The notes beneath the pieces were generated by a model. That model searched no databases, was not told the origin of the DNA, and saw nothing but the letters and a program-made list of their open reading frames with translations. The translations under genes and the position numbers were made by a program. DNA of 20,300 nucleotides from Polymyxa betae (taxonomy: Eukaryota; Endomyxa; Phytomyxea; Plasmodiophorida; Plasmodiophoridae), in the NCBI GenBank assembly GCA_003693705.1, contig RBZT01000662.1, forward strand, positions 1 through 20,300. Reading direction: 5' to 3'. This document shows, piece by piece, positions 17,706-20,300 of the stretch. The stretch's first letter is position 1; every line of letters starts with the position of its first letter.

Positions 17706-20070
17706 TTATCGCGTTCTGGTTGTAGATATTTCGGTGGTCGTTGTGCAGGAAGATTCCGACAGTTCATCGTGAATCGTCTCCGCCATGTTATCTTCAGGTT
17801 TGTAAGCTTTCCAATAAGCGAAATTCGCTTCCATTTCAGATACAACTGGCTGCATTGCCGGGAATATTTCGAGCCCTGCATTAAACAAAGGCCTGACGAT
17901 GTAATTGATAAACCCGACTTGGTTTTGTGATAACAAAGTTGAGCGTAAACGTCTGTCCATCAGCGGGCTCACTTCAAAGCCACGGGCGATCTCTTCATCA
18001 CCTTGCTTATAGAATTCTTCAAGAACACGATTGTTCCACTGAATATGTAAATGTTTTTGCTAGGAGAATGTAAAAATGTGGTTTTGTAAAAGCATTGTAG
18101 AAAATAACATACTTTTGCAAAATGACCCAAATCGGATATCTTGATTACGATTTGCAACATCGTCATGATATCGGATTCAAACCAGTTTTTTTCGGCATCA
18201 GCAGAAGCCAATTTCGCTTTAAATGCAGAAAGTATTTCGAAATGTCTGGCCAGATCGGTAGAAAGAATCATATCAATTATGATAGCCCGAGCAGTCTTGT
18301 ATTGATCGCTGGATAACGAACCGAATATGTTGGTTTGCTCAGAAGAAGCTATCCGGAATATTTCAGCAGAGTGCATATTTTCAAGCACAGTACGGTCGTT
18401 ATCTAATTAAAAATGCAAGACTCCTTAATGCAAATCGATCAGTTGCTAAATAACTTACATAACATGGCTTCAGGAGATCGCGTATTTATCATAAAGGCGT
18501 TGTTGTAGCCAGGATGGGCAACGTCATGTCCCAGGCATGCAATCACTGCTGCAAAAATCTCCACAGGCTGAAGATATCTAATCCGATCGTTACTTAAAAG
18601 AATAAAGTAGAACGAATGACAGACATCTGCACCTGAATCCAGATCAGTTAAAAACAGAATAATCAACCTTAATTTGGTAAAGAATAGTACCATGAGCGCT
18701 ATTGTGATAAATCACATTGGAATAATATCTTCGCTGTAACGCTCTAAAAAATGAACGGAACACAGCAGCGTCGATCTTCAGCTCACTGAAGAGATTATGC
18801 CGATCAAAGATAGCTTCAGCCAGAAGAAAAATAGCTCTACCCTCCGTATTTCTATCAATTTCCAGGTAGTCCAGATTCCTGAAACGAGTTAAGCATTGCT
18901 AACCAGGACTTACAAGTTTTTGAACAAATTTTGTGCGAAAAGAGGTACGAAAATCTGAAATGAGAATTACCATTCTGAAAGAGTGATTTCGATCCTGTGT
19001 TTATCACTGTCGGATCGATCCATTATAGCGGGAGTTAAGATATTAGCGTTTGAAGCTCTGGTTGGCTGCCTTTTCATCCTGGACGCCGGATCTGCTGTGA
19101 ACTCCAAGTATTTCACAGCAGCCTGATCAGCAGCAGCTGGAAGAGCCGGCTTTAGAAGTGCCTCGGCATGGACACTTAAAAGCTTCATGACTTCTTCTAG
19201 ATCAGAGGCGATATCGCCATCAGATGCTGCAATAGCCAAATTCAATTTGGACATAACCCTATCCAAAGGCGTGTTGATAGCCACATCGTTTTTTAATCTC
19301 TCCTGCAACTGCCGGTTCTCTTTTTGAATCCTTCTGATGTAGGAGACTTCAGCTTTACGGAAGATTTCGTTTTGAAAAGAAGCATGGCAGAATATAAAGG
19401 ATAAGACCACAAGAAAAATAGCTGATGCAAAGCGGTCTACCCAAGACGCATTGCTCAATATAAGCAAAATTAAATACACGAAATTGGCGCAGATTGTGAA
19501 TATCAAACACTGCCAGAATCTGATTCTAATTGAAGACGAAACCAAGCCCAAGACGCTCAAGGTAGAATAAACAGACCATCGTTGCGTAGACTGATTGCCG
19601 CCAATTTGAGAAGAAATCAAAATTCCTATCAGAGCGGAGCTGACGCTGCCTAAGAGAAATTTCGCAGCATGAGGTTGGGTCAACTGCCAAGAAATTCCCA
19701 GTAGCATGGCGCTGAACATGAAGAGCGCGGCTTGTAAAATAAGAGAGACCTTAATTAAGAGCTGCTCTGTATCGTCACTAGCTTTAGACAGGGTTTCTAC
19801 AGCATCAAGGATCCGTAATGTGATTATCAGTAGAGCAGCCGATAGCAATGAAAGCAATCGAGCGTGTGATACAGAAGGGTTCTTCGCCTGGACTTCAACC
19901 TCAACGTAGCTAACAGCACGAGACGCCATTCTGCTTGAAGCAGGCTCATCCATTGGAATACGCAAGCTAGAACTATGTCCACCAGACGGAATGTCATCGT
20001 AAGGACGAGGGCTTATTCTCTTTCTGCTAAAATACGAGAGATTCCATCCTGAGCGCAGCGCTTGCGCCAT
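17706..20070 (-). CDS. Class I cyclic-nucleotide phosphodiesterase with six N-terminal membrane helices, 5 exons, 701 aa
   Basis: It should hydrolyse cAMP and/or cGMP at a membrane. Exons (minus): 20070-18971, 18878-18691, 18632-18459, 18402-18113, 18059-17706; phases agree, with a TAG stop. Residues 1-70 are polar. Six hydrophobic segments follow at about 72-90, 105-128, 137-155, 165-182, 185-206 and 213-232, then a charged predicted coiled coil (about 233-262, RRIQKENRQLQERLKND) and a linker to about 366. The catalytic domain starts near SEWNLDYLEIDRNTEGR. The PDE signature is complete: YHNSAHGADVCH (His425, His429, Asp432), GHDVAHPG (His465, Asp466), NDRTVLENMH, KISDLGH (Asp578) and the purine-clamping Gln631 in NQVGFINYIV. 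The tail after about 660 is Glu/Ser/Thr-rich. Order and motifs resemble PDE4-type class I enzymes; substrate preference cannot be read from sequence. The short frame in intron 1 (18970-18879) is not used because only the 92-nt intron keeps both phase and homology. Confidence 0.94.
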
Positions 20071-20149
20071 ACAGCGCGAGAAAGCGCAGGAGGCGGGAAG
20101 ATTGGAGCAATGATGATATTGATATGAGATCAGACAACGGTACTAATAA
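20071..20149. other. Short upstream region of the phosphodiesterase gene
   Basis: Fewer than about 100 nt separate the phosphodiesterase ATG from the mitochondrial-type rRNA sequence, so little native promoter is left if the junction is real. Composition changes here from mixed to AT-rich. Confidence 0.5.
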
Positions 20150-20300
20150 TGGCATAATGGATTATCGACATTATATAGTAAATGTACCTTTTGTATAATG
20201 GGTCAGCAAGTTATTAAAAATAGTAAGCTTAACTTTAATAAAAGGTAGGCGTAGCGAAAGCGAGTTTTAAATAAGCATAAAATTATTTTTAATAGTACCC
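20150..20300 (+). rRNA. Fragment of mitochondrial-type large-subunit rRNA
   Basis: The segment gtaccttttgtataatgggt (20184-20203), continuing tcagcaagtta, is nearly identical to the conserved domain II sequence of bacterial 23S rRNA. What follows keeps the same order of conserved blocks: TAGTAAGCTTAAC (bacterial TAGCAAGGTTAAC), then GCGAAAGCGAGTTTTAA (bacterial GGGAAACCGAGTCTTAA), and the last bases TAGTACCC match the block before CCCGAAACC. The AT-rich changes are typical of mitochondrial rnl rather than a nuclear 28S. The left limit is unclear (about 20120-20180) and the right limit is off the window. It is either an insertion of mitochondrial DNA in the nucleus or an assembly join. Confidence 0.82.

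Noticed and set aside
18879-18970. Small exon candidate in phosphodiesterase intron 1 (reading MVILISDFRTSF)
   Set aside because: Including it requires a 15- or 16-nt intron or breaks phase. The 92-nt intron gives SEW-NLDYLEID, which aligns with the start of PDE catalytic domains.
1-20300. CRISPR array, bacterial operon signals, intact tRNA genes
   Set aside because: No regularly spaced repeats with unique spacers and no cloverleaf-like sequence with a T-loop motif were found. Spliced genes exclude a bacterial origin.

Overview
This is nuclear DNA of an intron-rich eukaryote. Five spliced protein genes can be traced exon by exon. Most of their introns are 43-130 nt (one is about 200 nt) and all follow the GT-AG rule. 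Moderate base composition, short introns, close gene spacing and the gene set (CK1, gamma-tubulin complex protein 3, a Kef-type antiporter with a soluble nucleotide-binding-like tail, HRD1, a class I cyclic-nucleotide phosphodiesterase) suggest an early-diverging (chytrid-like) fungus or a similar microbial eukaryote. That assignment is inference; the sequence alone does not fix the taxon.

Layout. Positions 1-4852 hold a minus-strand Ty3/gypsy LTR retrotransposon that runs off the left edge. It has a 5' LTR (about 4291-4852) with an internal purine-rich minisatellite, then gag, protease/RT, and RT/RNase H/integrase. Gag and pol are linked by a textbook -1 frameshift signal: heptamer GGGAAAC, a 7-nt spacer, and a strong hairpin holding the gag stop. 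The copy is dead: a frameshift in early gag, a frameshift just before the RT YLDD box, a missing RNase H catalytic Asp, and an in-frame stop in integrase. Positions 4861-6400 hold a broken, coding-like minus-strand locus that I cannot identify; the LTR lies 8 nt past its last stop.

Positions 6523-20070 are the intact genic part. Casein kinase 1 (7 exons, 401 aa) and GCP3 (16 exons, 765 aa) are on the minus strand. The CPA2/Kef antiporter (12 exons, 761 aa) and the ERAD ubiquitin ligase HRD1 (5 exons, 452 aa) are on the plus strand. A phosphodiesterase with six predicted membrane helices (5 exons, 701 aa) is on the minus strand. GCP3 and the antiporter are divergent over a 623-nt gap; HRD1 and the phosphodiesterase are convergent with 131 nt between stop codons. 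The genes do not form one pathway. They serve kinase signalling, microtubule nucleation, ion transport, ER quality control and cyclic-nucleotide turnover.

The right edge (about 20150-20300, plus strand) matches conserved domain II of large-subunit rRNA in an AT-rich, mitochondrial-like form. It begins within about 100 nt of the phosphodiesterase start codon, so it is either a mitochondrial insertion in the nuclear genome or an assembly join.

Most notable observations: the six-helix membrane phosphodiesterase with a cyclase-like linker, the -1 frameshift cassette, the possible self-priming site, and the mitochondrial rRNA segment beside a gene start.
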